Assembly: GCF_905220365.1 (NCBI RefSeq)
Contig: NC_061135.1
Coordinates: 12,987,501-13,051,500 of the forward strand
Length of the DNA: 64,000 nucleotides
Direction of reading: 5' to 3'
DNA from: Vanessa cardui
Taxonomy: Eukaryota > Arthropoda > Insecta > Lepidoptera > Nymphalidae
In this document: one piece after another, positions 43,827-55,867 of the stretch
Position numbering within the stretch: the first letter of the stretch is position 1
How the letters are laid out: the number at the start of each line of letters is the position of its first letter
Notes under the pieces: generated by a model
What the model was told of the DNA's origin: nothing
What the model saw: only the letters and a program-made list of their open reading frames with translations
Database searches by the model: none
Made by a program: the position numbers and the translations under genes

Positions 43827-44330
43827 ATATTATAAATGCGAAAGTAACTGTCTGTCTATTTGTAACTCTATAACGGACAAACCGGTGAATCACATTTAAT
43901 TAAATGGTATAAAGCAAACTTAAGGTTTTATGAAGAGCATGGGGTACTTTTTATGCCAAACTCCTGACAACTCATATATACAAAAAAATATTTCCTGTCT
44001 GACTGTTAAAGTTAGGGCCATACAATTTGTTGAGTATGTTTGTTTATAATGTAATGTAATGTTCGTTTGTTTTTTTATTGAATAGATTGAATTTTGGAAA
44101 TTATACCCTAAAATAGGTGAAAAAAAGTTTGTATGGAAGTCCGTCATTTTTTTTAAAGTTAGAAACAAGGAACTCATTTTTGGCATTTAAATAAAAATGA
44201 GTGGATACGTATTTAAACTTTTCTGAATATTCTAAACTAGGGGGTGAAATACACAACAATGTGGTATACAAAAAGCTCTTAAATTAACGTAATCTTCTTC
44301 CATGCAAACAAAGTCGCGGGAACAGCTAAT
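43827..44330 (+). repeat. Family G LINE-like 3' region, longest copy
   Basis: Starts 'actaatattataaatgcgaa', passes 'aaaccggtgaatcac' and ends 'gcaaacaaagtcgcgggaac', which matches the usual end of such elements in Lepidoptera. It is eroded in the middle. The minus-strand 88-codon frame (43,920-44,186) is incidental. Confidence 0.65.
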
Positions 44331-44924
44331 CATCGCATAAAATGTGAGTACAGTCACGGGCAGCTTATAATCTACAGTTGAATATATACACTTGTGATGT
44401 AGTCACTTCTGTTATTCAATACTCTATGGTTATAATAGAAAAGGCAATATTCGGTGTAAACAATAAAATCTCCCTTTCCCTATAATATTTATCCCCAAGA
44501 CGCAGTACTGACCCACAATCCAAGTTGTAACTTAACTATGCGGGGGAAATAACTTATGTAGGGAGAGTGACTGCTTCAGTATTGTTCGAACTCACTTTGG
44601 TCCAAGGCAAGTAATCTTAATATCAATTGTGTTTCACTTGTTTTATTAAGTTACGTTACTTGAGCTAACTTGACAAGAGTACATAAAATTGAGTTTATGA
44701 TATATATTTTATATAAGAAACTACGATGTCATAATTTAAATATTCTAAATTTAAAATTGATTGCTTAAACTAGTTACATTAATTATTGTGAAGGTTTAAT
44801 AAAACGATGAGTTGTTCTGGACCCTATCAAGATAGATAGAATAATAGAAAATAATATAAGTTTACAAATACGTGTAAAAAGAAATTTACTTGGTAGTGTT
44901 AAAACAATACGTTGCAATGTTGTA
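44331..44924. other. Unassigned AT-rich sequence
   Basis: No feature recognised. Confidence 0.4.
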
Positions 44925-45060
44925 TTCTAGTTTGAAGGGTGAGTGAGCCAGTGTGTCTACATACACAGGAACATCAAATGGTTCTCAAGGTTAACAACCG
45001 TTAAGGTCATTGGCGTTGTACATGGCAAACAATTCTTATGCCGCAAATCTCAATGGGCGG
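44925..45060 (+). repeat. Family B fragment, strongly diverged
   Basis: 'agtttgaagggtgagtgagc' and 'tctcaaggttaacaacc' are recognisable; the rest has drifted. Confidence 0.55.
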
Positions 45061-45583
45061 TTAATACGTTTACCTATAACGTAATAGAGACAGTTAAAAT
45101 TTTGTAATTAGGTTCATCTTACAACGTAGATACGTATATAGACTCTAACAAAAGATTTTTGAAAATTTCGACTTTACATAGATATGGAGGAAAGGTAACT
45201 CTTATGATGTTGGAACAAGCTACCGATTATTTTCAAACTGCCAGCAGAAAATTTAATGTAAGAAAATGAAAGTGTGCAATGGTGAACTTTGCAAAAAATA
45301 TATTCTTTATCATGCTTTGAACGACTGAGAAGAGAATTGATCGAAATTATAGTCATGTTAAAACTGGCATAAGACATAAAATTAACATTAAATCAATTTA
45401 CATAAATAAATCATATAAAGGGAAAAAACTTAAATGGCTTGTAAGTTAATAGACTGTAAATACTGGACCTCCTATTTAGGAGGACGATAGGAAATATACC
45501 ACTATGCTCGTGCTCAAATGATGATAATCCGTTACAAACAAATTCCCTCACGATGCTCTCCTTCACTGACCAAAAAATTAATG
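45061..45583. other. Unassigned sequence
   Basis: Two minus-strand frames (45,174-45,377 and 45,411-45,677) show no motif; the second runs into the hAT MITE. Confidence 0.35.
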
Positions 45584-46038
45584 TTATAAAGCAGCGGTCG
45601 GCAACACGCGGCCCGCGAACGTCTTCCTTGCGGCCCGTCAATGTTTTGTTAAAAAAGTTGACAAATATATTAAACATACAAGAAATAGCCTCTTAAATGC
45701 AACTTCAGACATCACACTAAAATTTATGTAAAGTCAGTTTCCTATTTAGGTATTTAGGTCGTTTGTAGTTTTCATTTTATCTTTATTTTTCTCTTAGTTT
45801 TCGAAGCCCAAACATATAAACATAATGTAAGTATTATGTGTACGAATTAAATTCTGTATCTTTTTACAATTTTCAATAGAATTTTTCTTTTTTTCTATGG
45901 AATATGGGTAATTAAAACTAAAAATGGGTAGGTATATTGGGCTTCTAAGTTTAATATCATGACTGCGGCCCGCCTATACTTTATTTTGCCACCTTGTGGC
46001 CCTTGCCTACCAAAAGGTTGCCGACCGCTGTTATAAAG
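45584..46038. mobile_element. hAT-type MITE, 439 bp, 8-bp target duplication
   Basis: The element 45,592-46,030 has perfect 14-bp terminal inverted repeats CAGCGGTCGGCAAC and is flanked by TTATAAAG at 45,584-45,591 and 46,031-46,038. An 8-bp duplication and CAG..GGCAAC ends with nearby GCGGCCCGC/GTGGCCC motifs are typical of hAT elements. The interior is AT-rich with no transposase, so it needs an enzyme supplied elsewhere. The perfect duplication and ends suggest a recent move. Confidence 0.95.
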
Positions 46039-46817
46039 TAATCAAATAATAATATAAATATAAAACCTATTTCCTTAAACGCTTCTATGTCATACCTTGG
46101 TCCACAACTCCCACGTCCCAGCGGGCCGGACCGCTTCTCGAGCTACCAACTGCAGACGGTTAATTAAATTCGGTCCAGCGTCCAACCGCTACATAAAACT
46201 ATGCCGAATGGAATTGTTTAATAATATTATTAATTATTAAGTCGGTTTCTGTTACTCGAGAAGGCTGTAACACTTCTTGTACAATTGTTATTTGTTTTAT
46301 AAACAAACTTCGAGATGACGTAGCCTATTGTCTTATAGAACGTGCTCGTTCATCTTCTATCTCAAATAAATTAAAAATATCTGTCATAAAGAACAGTTCA
46401 GTAATATCACAAAAATATATTACATTTAATGTGTTGTATTAAACCACTAGTGTTTAAATTAGTTATGTATAAAAATAGTTTGTATTATTATGTCATAAAA
46501 AGTGTTTTTTTTTATGGAATAAAAAAAAAAGTTTGTGTTATAGGTGAATTTTCTTTTGAATTATTTAGATGAAATTACTAGATTTTTTTCGTGCTGATTA
46601 TTTTTCTACAATTGATTCACCTATGAATATTGTATGCTAGTTAATAAAACGAGTTTTTAAAAGAGCATTGTAACTTTAATTCATATACGTAGTGTGAACA
46701 GAAAAATAGTGCAGTGTTGAACAACTTGTGATGAGAATTGCTACTAATAATTTTTGCCTACCGGACTGTTTGTTACGTTATTTTATTTCATATAGATATT
46801 TATATATAAAAAAAAAA
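46039..46817. other. Unassigned AT-rich sequence
   Basis: A GC-richer patch at 46,100-46,190 has no frame. The rest is low-complexity with A/T runs. Confidence 0.4.
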
Positions 46818-47015
46818 AAAACAAAACAATAAATAATGAAACAATTACCGTTTCGCTTTAAAGTCTAGCGTTCCTTTCAACCAAAGACATCCCAAGTGCT
46901 CAGAAATGTGCAATAGTATTCAATTTATTCGAAATTCAAATTGTACGTTTAAATAAGTCATAACAATGACCTATTTATAATGTGTCTCAATCTGCGCAAC
47001 CACAATTTACTAGGT
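46818..47015 (+). repeat. 200-bp dispersed repeat, copy 2
   Basis: Direct match to 40,144-40,343. It starts after an A-run (46,808-46,822), as copy 1 also does. It shares 'ccaaagacatcccaagtgc' and 'gaaattcaaattgtacg' and diverges after 'ccacaattta'. Confidence 0.85.
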
Positions 47016-47138
47016 ATCACTATTTATTTCAAAAATAGTTAAATTAAATTATACGAAATTTTAAATTATACTCGACATTAGCTAATTTTATATGATATAA
47101 TTATTCTTAAATAAACCTCACATTACTAAGGAGTCATC

Positions 47139-47245
47139 AAATCAAATCAAAATATACTTTATTGAGTAGGATTTTACTAGCAATTTTAAATTGCCATTTA
47201 ACAACTATTTTAAGTGAAGCTACTGGTTCGGAAAGTATGCTATGC
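47139..47245 (-). repeat. Family C LINE 3' end, short
   Basis: A 'tcaaatcaaaatatacttta' tail and 'gaagctactggttcggaaag' are the inverse of the copy at 22,186. A small ATGCTATGCTA duplication follows. Confidence 0.7.
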
Positions 47246-49740
47246 TACAAATGCTATGCTATGCTACAAAGTTAGCTAAGCATAGGCATTTTTGGTTTTC
47301 CTTAAATTAATGTATATACAATTATTTTATTACAATTGTTAATTAAGGTAAACTCTAAGTTCGTTGTCTTGTTACACATTTTATAAATAGAGCTTTCGTT
47401 ATTGTTACGTATTTTTTTCTTTAGAAATCGGTTACGAAACATTTAATAACGCCCTTAGATCCCGATGTTCAAACCACGAATCAAACTTTGGGTCATTAAA
47501 AAGTTTTCGGGTTTGTCTGAAATTATCAATGGCAGAGTTTTAAATTGGCACCTGAACTCTTACCGATTGTGTCCGATTTGCGGTCCAATCAAAATTTTTG
47601 CGAGTTAAAAAATAGAGAGTGTACTTATGTAAGCAAACACTTGTGCAGTAAATTATGGTCTGCGTAGTTGGCCAGTGTCTTGTAAGCCACCTTGGTCGAA
47701 ATTAGTCAAAAGGACGTAATATTAACGCAGTTGATGTTACCGCTCGCTTTCTCATTGTCTTCCAATTTCCTATATATATTTTTTAAATTGAATACTTAAT
47801 TACTTTTACCGGAATAACAACGTTCTGAGTTATTTTGTTTGGAGGTAGAATATTTGATGAGAGGGTAGTATCTACCCAGACGGACTTGGAAATAGACCTA
47901 CCACAAACACAAACAGTTTATGTACTTCTTAGAGGGGATAAGGATTTTTGAATTATATTATAATTTTTTGTTAAATGTCTATTTTTTTTCCTCAAATGTT
48001 TGTCGCTCTTCTGATTGTCTCTTATAGTTGACTGGTGGAAACTGCGTTGCCTAATTGCTTGTGCTCAATAAAGTTTTATTACTTTACACTAATTATCTAT
48101 CAAATTGAGTGGTGTAAATTGTAAATGGAATAAATCATAATTTAAACGAATAATATATATGGACACAGAAAAATTCACCATCATACCAAAATGTTGAAAT
48201 ATAGAGCAATAAACATATTTGCTACCAAAGTATAAGTGAACATAAGAATATTACAATAATAAATTATTATTATTCCCTGGCCCGTATCCTATTTTTTCCT
48301 AAACAGAACCGACCTCCAAGGCATAAGTAGAATAAAAGGTCGTGCGACCCGGATGTGGTGCGTGCCCAAATTGTTGGAATTTCATACCATACGCGTTCTC
48401 ATACGATGTTCTTTCACGATCCAAAATTATTTTATGAACGGCAACTAAGCCTATGCTTAAATATACTTCTTACTCGAGTCTTTGATATTTATTTATATTT
48501 TGGTGTAGTGTGGTTTTGGCCATTTCATTGATGACGTCTGGCGAATCTTGGCAACGGCGGTTAACATCAAAGCTTTCTAGTTTACTATGAAGGACATAAT
48601 GTATGCGCAAATACAGGTGAACTATTCTATCACTTTCTTAATCTGAGTTCGATAAACACGACACGATCGGAAAAGTTTCAGGCGCTCAACCAATAGCTCT
48701 TCGTTCGTTCTTTCTGAGATTCAGGAGTAAACATACTTACAGCTACCAGACTCCGGGTTGCTGTTGAGAATTTCTCAACAGAAAAACCCAATAACGTACT
48801 ATTAGTCCGACTAGAGACCAGGGTCTCGAAATCTGTCGCATTTCGTCTAGACACTAACTTTTTGAGCCACTATATTATAGCCGAAATTATTATGTGCCCG
48901 ATCGATGGCTACACAAAACATTCCTAAATCAATCAAAACCCATGGGAAATTGGAAGATATTTTACTCTACCGAAGCGATACGATAACGAAAAAAGTAATC
49001 AAAACAAAATAAATCTAATCAATTCATTCTAATACGAATTCAATTTCAATTAGAGACTCATTATGGAAGCAATGATCACGTTCGAATACCGCTGTCGTGC
49101 TAAAAGCTTCCCAATGAGATCCGACTCCATGCTATCGTATCTGATATCTAACGCTAACAAAACCAAGCCTTAATTGGATTCCACACAAGTGTGGGAATCA
49201 AAACGCCATGCGACGTAAGGCGGGATTTACACAAGTCAATAACGTGCGGCGAGTATGATGGCGTTATTAACCTCTATCAGAAATTTCAGTAAAACGACGT
49301 TATCTTTAGCTGGGTTGGGTTTATTTTGTTATTAATAAGTTTATGGAATTTGAAAGCATCAAAAATATATATTATGTAATCTATTTTCGCAATGATAAAG
49401 TGTCATTTTTTAAACTAACATCTACTTTCCAAAGTAGAAAGTTTAGAACTATATATGTATGTATAATAAAAAGAACCTTTAAATTAAATCTGTTAGATTT
49501 GGTCGAGATGCACGTGTAATATCCATTGGGAGATTACGGATAATTTGGTAGGAAATGTATGTTAATGATGTTATGAGATAATGTGATACTTATATCGTTG
49601 GTACAAGGAACACATACAAACTTGTTACTCCTGTTATTTGCCTGCAATGTGCCTATATGGTTCTACAAAAGGATCCCAAACGAAACCGTTCAAAAAGCAT
49701 GTGTACATGCATGTCAAAAATAAAAAAATAGAGAACACCT
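47246..49740. other. Largely unassigned 2.5-kb stretch
   Basis: Only a scrap of family B (minus, about 47,838-47,905, 'gtatctacccagacgg') is recognised. No frame over 60 codons, and no promoter or exon that I can support. Confidence 0.4.
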
Positions 49741-49744
49741 TTAA

Positions 49745-49983
49745 GTTTTTCGTTGAAACACACCTTGGGAAAGAAACTATCGTCTCCTGGCTATTTCTTT
49801 TGATGTTAAATATTTGTAATAATAAAATTGTTAAAAAAGCCGTTGTGTTTCTTTCGTCAGTTATTCTCAGGTCACTATGCTTTATTTTCTAACCGAACCG
49901 GTGGTAGTGTTTAATTTGACCCTAAATAAGTAAGTCTAATGCGTCTATATTTAATAAAGGAATTCGAATTGATTTGAATAAAT
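49745..49983 (+). repeat. Family C LINE 3' end
   Basis: 'cacaccttgggaaagaaact', 'gtttctttcgtcagttattc', 'ccgaaccggtggtagtgttt' and 'aataaaggaattcgaattga'. The 84-codon plus frame (49,638-49,892) covers non-coding LINE sequence. Confidence 0.8.
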
Positions 49984-50249
49984 ATCTTATCCAAGCCTGT
50001 GTCTTAATCGATTTGAGTTTGGAGCATGTCTATCCTTCTATTCTCCTTTATTATTCATCATCTGATTTTTCTTATTGATAACCGAACCTCACTCATCACT
50101 CTCTGATTTATTTTTAGGTAAATAAATACATGAAACATTTTATTTCATATGGTAATATTCCTAATTTAGATTTAAAAGTGATTGTAGTTAGAATTGTGAT
50201 ACTATGACCATAGTTGGCTAACTGACCGAAAAATTAGTGTAAAGTCAAA

Positions 50250-50505
50250 ATCTCTAACTCGTATAGACACCATACCACGTGTATATCCGTCTGGTAGGTA
50301 CCATCCACCATCAAATATTCGGCTAACAAACGAAATATCTTCGTATTTCTGATTTTCAATTTGAAGGGTGAATATATCTACATGCACAAGGACAAAATAT
50401 TTCAGTTCTCAAGGTTGGTAGACCGTTAATATTTCGCATCATTGTCTATGGTGGTAACCATTAGGTAGCCTTTCGCCCGTCCACCTGTCTCTGTTATGAA
50501 AAAAC
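50250..50505 (+). repeat. Family B copy, diverged
   Basis: 'gtaggtaccatccaccatc', 'caatttgaagggtgaata', 'tctcaaggttggtagac', 'cgcccgtccacctgtct' in the usual order with many changes. Confidence 0.65.
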
Positions 50506-50801
50506 AAAGATTTGGTGTCTGTAACCGCGCAGGTGTTCATCGTTAATCCGACCCATGTGAATCCGGCCTTACATAGGTCAGCATGTCACTTTTTGTGGCA
50601 TTGCGGTCGAGGCGTGGATTGATTGATGATTGTTGTGGCAAATATTGTCTAGTTCTTTGGTCAAATTTAAACCGTATTATCAAGATTTAACGTCGAAAAT
50701 GTTTATTCGTGTTTATATACAAATGATTATAATTACAGAATATTCTATCACTATGCTTTTAAATGACTGAATTTAAAATATTTGTAACGTTTTGAAACAT
50801 T

Positions 50802-50866
50802 TTGTTGCTGATTCTCTTTAAAGTTGTGAACTGAAAAAATTAAATTTCGAATGATCTTTGCAACGA
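50802..50866 (+). repeat. 65-bp dispersed repeat, copy 1
   Basis: 'ttgttgctgattctctttaa' and 'aaatttcgaatgatctttg' match 51,527-51,590 at about 88% in the same orientation. In each case a SINE A copy lies downstream, so the pair may mark a small old segmental duplication. Confidence 0.6.
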
Positions 50867-51001
50867 TCATATATTATTTAATTCAAATTGTTCTGAATTG
50901 TATTCCGTTGATGATGTTGAAATATTGGTGAGTTTTCTTATAATGACTATGGGTAATTATGTCTACACAAATTAGCTAAACATATTGAAATAATTGTATT
51001 A

Positions 51002-51290
51002 CAACCTGTAAATGTCCTACTACTGAGCTAAAGCCTCTCTCTCTCTCTCTGAGGAGAAGATTTGGGGCTTACTCCATCCCGGTGCTCCAATAAAGATATG
51101 ATAAGGGGAATACACATGTGGCATAATTTTATTGTAATTGGTCATAGGTAGATTTTCTCACGTTGTTTTCCTTCTTCACTAAAATTAATTGTAAATATAA
51201 ATTAAGAACATTAAAAATTCAATCCTGGTTATGGAGTTTTAACTTGCTATCATTGATTCGGAAACACGGGCAAAATCAAGGTTATTCGCA
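51002..51290 (-). repeat. SINE A copy, strongly decayed
   Basis: The 3' end ('acaacctgtaaatgtcctac'), a CT expansion (ctctctctctctctct, 51,033-51,050) and 'ttttctcacgttgttttcctt' are recognisable. The tRNA head is barely so. Confidence 0.65.
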
Positions 51291-51526
51291 ATTTCGGTGG
51301 TTCTTAATAATATAACATTACAAACATCATTACTTAGAAAAAGGATTTGTTTCTCTGAAAGAGGAGTATTAATAGAAACTAACAGACTTCCTAGTATTCT
51401 AGTGCCGAGTAGCTTCTCTTTAATTTCTCCAGTTTATGTTTTAATTTAATTTCTTGATAGTTCAGCACGACGTAAATAAGTGTTTTAAATATGTATATAT
51501 GTATAAATATACCTTTATATCTTTAT

Positions 51527-51590
51527 TTTGTTGCTGATACTCTTTAGAGTTGGGAACTGAAAAATTTAAATTTCGAATGATATTTGGAAT
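51527..51590 (+). repeat. 65-bp dispersed repeat, copy 2
   Basis: Partner of 50,802-50,866, separated from it by one decayed SINE A. Confidence 0.6.
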
Positions 51591-51620
51591 CTGAGTAGGG
51601 TTCTCATCAATCCAACAATA

Positions 51621-51890
51621 ACAGCAGCCTGTAAATTTCCCACTTCTGGGCTAAAAGGCTCTCTCCTCTGCCTTTGAGGAGGCCACCACGCTGTTCCGAT
51701 GCGAGTTGGTGGAATACACATGTGTCAAAATTTTTATGGAATTAGACAAATGCAGGTTTTCATTCACCGCCGAGCATGAGATGAATTATAAACACAAATT
51801 GAGCACATGAATATTCAGTGGTGCTTGTTTGGATTTGAACCCGCAATCATCACTTATGATGCACGCGTTCTAACCACTGGGCTTTCTTGT
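51621..51890 (-). repeat. SINE A copy with GTT-type tail
   Basis: Minus strand: head ('agcccagtggttagaacg'), B box 'gggttcaaatcc', body, and tail (aacaataacagcag). About 25 bp is missing at 'ggaacatattcc'. A decayed family B piece ('catcagatattctaccgcca', about 51,905-51,945) follows at once. Confidence 0.85.
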
Positions 51891-52020
51891 CTCTATGGCT
51901 CTCATCCATCCAATCATCAGATATTCTACCGCCAAACAGGTATTCTTAGTGGTGTCAATTGGTTAATATTAAAATAGTGCCAGAAATTGTTATCGTTGCA
52001 TATCACTACCAACCTTGAGA

Positions 52021-53830
52021 TATACATTAATAAGAAGACATAAAAGAAAAAAGAAAATTAGGAGTAAATCTAGACAATAATCTACTTGTATGACAAATTT
52101 TATTCAAATTCGTTCAGTCAGCCAGTAGCGTGATTGATTGAAAAATATCCATCCATTCATTCAAATGTTCACATTTCTTATACGAAGATAACTATCAAGT
52201 TATAGATAACAATCTCAATAATGTCATATCATATCATGAATGTGTAGGACATATCACGAGCAATAAGCAATAAACTAATAGGCTTTATTGTCGATAATAA
52301 TTCTTCTGTCCAAGTTAACAGCAGGCTGGCTCGAAAAAAATTCCCACTAAACTGTCCAGAGCGACGCTAAGCGGCGGTTTAAAGCATTAAGAGTGCTCGC
52401 AAGGTCGTTAGGAGATGTTTATTCGTTATACGTGACCGAACAGGCATTATTTCGCTCCTTGGTGAATTTATTTCAGATGGTTCAATTGAGATCTGTGGTT
52501 TTGGTGTTCGGAATTCAAATGTAATTACTTGAATTGTTCTCTTTTTTTGGCTTAACATTTAAAACAAAGATTGATTGTTATCGCTCTGTTTAAATAGCAC
52601 GAATAGTCGTGTAGTGTTGTGTAGTATATTTATGTCTTGTTCCTGGGCTCAGATATTTGTGATAGTGGTTTGGAGCGTAACCCATCACGCTTATAACACA
52701 GACACATGGAGGTTTCACAATGTTGTACTTCACAGCTGATCACTAAAAGAGTTATAAACATATTTTAAGGATATGAAAATTCCTTGATGCCCATTGAAGT
52801 CCTTTTGCCAGTCCGCCTACCTACGCAATAAAAAAGGGATGTGTCATAGGACACCCCTTTGGAATTAAGATACTTTCATTATCTGTTATGCAATGCAGGA
52901 ATGTAGTAAATAGAATTAAAATAATTAGTTGTATATTATTTACCATAGATTATGTATATTTTACTTTAATATCAAAAATAGTCAGCGTGGGCCACGTCTT
53001 CTCAGAAGAAAAAAAGCCTGACAAGACCATCGAAGATAAGCTGATGTTTAGTAAAAATATAAAACGCTAAAATGTATAAAAGTAGAATGTAAAAAATGAC
53101 ACGGGCAACTGTGAGCTCGTGGTTGTTGTAATTAAATTAAAAAAACCGCCCATTATGCATTACATAGACAGACACAATTAAATAAATTGAAACGTTTGAG
53201 AATATATGTAAAATCGTATATGTATTTTTTTAAGCTAAGATGATTATATTATATTGATTGTAAAACTACGTCTGAATATATACATATGTCATGGACTGGC
53301 ACGTAACTCAAGAGCTACTATTTTTTTTTTTAGAGAATAAAATAATTCTTACGACAAAAAAACGACCAACTCCAAAAATTTTGCAGTAACCAGTTTTTCT
53401 TTTCAGATTATCGTCACAATGCACATCACTACGTTTTATGAAAAGTAACTTCACACCTCTACGGTGAGAGACTATCATCTAGCGATGCTCTAAACGTATT
53501 CAGTTTACAAGCTCCTATTTGCGCGATATTGCCAACCCTCAAACCATTTGTGCAGAAACAAGAATAAATTTGTAGCTGACGATTTACCGCGAAACTTTTC
53601 TACTTTAACAGGTGTACGTGAATTCCTTTCATTGTTTTATCTATAAATAAAATTTCTTATGTCTGTCCATCTGTAAATTATCTGTATTATATAGTCAACA
53701 AATGGCATATATCATGTATGTATGAGTGTCTATGTATGAGTATCCAGACATATATATTAAATTAGTTATTTTAATATCATAAGAATTTATAACATTAAGT
53801 GCTTTAACAGACAAATATTAATTAAAAACA
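52021..53830. other. Unassigned 1.8-kb stretch
   Basis: No repeat partner, motif-bearing frame or RNA gene recognised. One 60-codon frame (52,888-53,070) has no family signature. Confidence 0.4.
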
Positions 53831-53831
53831 G

Positions 53832-54276
53832 TTACTGTGAAAATTCGCGTGGAATGGTAGCAAGAATACTAGCTGCATTTCCCCGTTGAATCGAAATTCC
53901 TATCCTCTGGGCTAAAAACGAATCAGGCCTCCTATCACCAGTGGAGGCAATGAGGCGAGGTGTTGTAATTTTGATAAAGCTTTTTGCACCACTACTCCAA
54001 GGGCCAAGCGTTTTGACAGCAAATGGGACAATAAAGTAATTTGACATAAAACAATAATATTTAGATCTCGCATACAAGGGCTCGTCATTCCCAGAGAACC
54101 AATGTCAATCCATCAGGTCTCTTACCTACTTCACGACTAATTCCACGAGGCTCAGAAGGCCTTTTGTGTTGTGTTATTAAGAGAATCGTGGCGGAAAAGC
54201 CTGCCTGAAAACTTTGAGCAAGAGAGACCATGTAAACCGAAAGAGTCCTCCTTTCCACACGAGCATCTGTGCTCAA
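53832..54276 (-). pseudogene. Decayed RT-associated nuclease-like C-terminus
   Basis: Two minus-strand frames make one relic. Frame 1 (54,276-54,085) ends SREVGKRPDGLTLVLWE; after a stop and a shift, frame 2 (54,077-53,832) reads NYFIVPFAVKTLGPWSSGAK and ends QRIGISIQRGNAASILATIP. I recognise this pattern (KRPDG..L..W, then FVPFAVETLGPW, then QRISIAIQRGNAAS) as the C-terminal end of reverse-transcriptase-like proteins common in Lepidoptera. The RPD could be the first acid of a PD-(D/E)xK nuclease. Comparison suggests about 40 residues are missing between the frames. The element's name is not known to me. Confidence 0.65.
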
Positions 54277-54423
54277 AGCACAGCGACGTTGTTTTTGTGA
54301 GTTAGATCAGTTAGAACTGTGTACGCTACTATTAAAAATTAAAATTACATAACTTTAATCTATGTGTATGTGTGCCTAAAGTATTATCCAAATTCAATGT
54401 ATTCATGTATTTTTAAATTTAAA

Positions 54424-54560
54424 TCTGTACTAATATCATAAATGCGAAAAAAACATTACCTGTTGTTTCCGCTTAAACAACTGAACCGGTTCAGATGAAA
54501 TTTGGCATGGAGATAGTTGGAGTATCAGTTTTAAAGATTTATTAATTTTCCATGAATTCA
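54424..54560 (+). repeat. Family G fragment
   Basis: 'actaatatcataaatgcgaa', 'taaacaactgaaccgg' and 'gatgaaatttggcatgg'; the 3' half is absent. Confidence 0.65.
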
Positions 54561-55190
54561 GCTAGTTTATTTTAAAGTAAACATTCTGAAATCAGATACG
54601 GTGTGATGTTGTCCATTTTGAGCGAATTGTCACTTAATTAGCGGTTTAGTGACCATGTAGGTCATTTTAAAGTTTTCAAAGTTTAAATAAACATAACTAC
54701 AATTAACAATAATCCTTGATATTTTTATAATTTTCTGTTTATATACACAATAATACCGGCTGTAAAGGAACTCATATTGAACGATGTGACTTTTTCAAGC
54801 TCAATTTACCTTTTCGACCGATTTCAACTGAACACATTTTCGAAAGAACTATTTTTTATTATTTATAAATTATTTATATTCACTCGCAATGAATATTTCC
54901 AAATGAAAATAAATCTGTTCTTTTTTCAGGCAATATTTATGTTGACAATTTCACTTCAAGGCTTGTTTACTTATAATATTTATAATCTTTTGTTTTTTAA
55001 TAGAAACATTAATCTAAATGAAAGACAACTAAAAAAAAGATTTTTAAAGTAAATAATCTGCTCTGTCTCCTCTCAGTCTTGTCATATCGACGAGTTTCAA
55101 CAAAAAAAAAATACAAATTAGATTATCGTTGATGCAATCCGACAATTTATTTTTAACATATCTGGAACATGATGATGAAAAATTGTGCTC
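54561..55190. other. Unassigned AT-rich sequence
   Basis: A 91-codon plus frame (54,777-55,052) is very Phe, Ile and Leu rich, as expected from AT-rich DNA, and shows no motif. Confidence 0.35.
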
Positions 55191-55231
55191 CTAACTAAAA
55201 GACAAGGCCGACCGCCTTGTCGTTTAGTTAG
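55191..55231. repeat. Hairpin, 18-bp arms, one mismatch
   Basis: CTAACTAAAAGACAAGGC (55,191-55,208) pairs with GCCTTGTCGTTTAGTTAG (55,214-55,231), one mismatch, loop CGACC. It resembles the hairpins at 13.8 and 20.8 kb in size only; the sequences differ. Confidence 0.9.
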
Positions 55232-55820
55232 ATTTCCTGATAAATTCATTTACTAATCTTCTAAGCGTCCATTCCTCCTTTTGTTTTATAAGGGAAAGTA
55301 AGCAAAGTTATATTTGGTGAATCTGGAATTTGAACCCAGGAACTAGATCTACAACATGCACTATTTTCATGAAGCCTTAGACTAAAGACGTTTTTTAATA
55401 GTTCTTTGTTTTATAACCAATTTCGTTGAAGTTAAGCTCCTTTGGACGCGATGAAAATTGAATATCAAGGTTGCATTTGCGTGCGACGTATATATTATAA
55501 CGTTTTAGTGAAAAGGCTTAAAACAGAAAACAGAGAAAAGAGGATTTTCCTCTGACAACTGCTCTACTATTTTAAGCTGCTCAGAACTTTCTCATTGGAC
55601 AATATTTTTTTATTAAGGAGTTATATAGTCATATACACTTTCCGATTGGTCAAATTTAAATTCAAAAAATCCATTTTTGAGGGTGATAAAATTGAATATG
55701 AAATATTTCAAGACCTCGATTTGTATTTATTTATAATTTACTAGCTACCCGTCCTGCAATTCAACGCAACGCGACGCAACTTCAAGCTCCTTGTGCTGCA
55801 GAGGTCCATGGTCAGTCACT
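55232..55820. other. Unassigned sequence
   Basis: A weak tRNA-like phrase on the minus strand ('cctgggttcaaattcc', about 55,325-55,340) is the only hint of an element. Confidence 0.35.
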
Positions 55821-55824
55821 GTCC

Positions 55825-55867
55825 AGATGAGCCTCCTGCTCGTTTGCCACCTATCACATAAAAAATA
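55825..55867 (-). repeat. Family H end, target of a SINE A insertion
   Basis: 'gagcctcctgctcgtttgcc' followed by 'acataaaaaata' is the reverse of a family H 5' end. The SINE A at 55,868 inserted here and duplicated the last 12 bases. Confidence 0.65.

Noticed and set aside
54777..55052. 91-codon hydrophobic frame as a possible membrane protein
   Set aside because: Its Phe/Ile/Leu/Asn composition is what AT-rich sequence gives by chance; no start context, homology or neighbour supports it.
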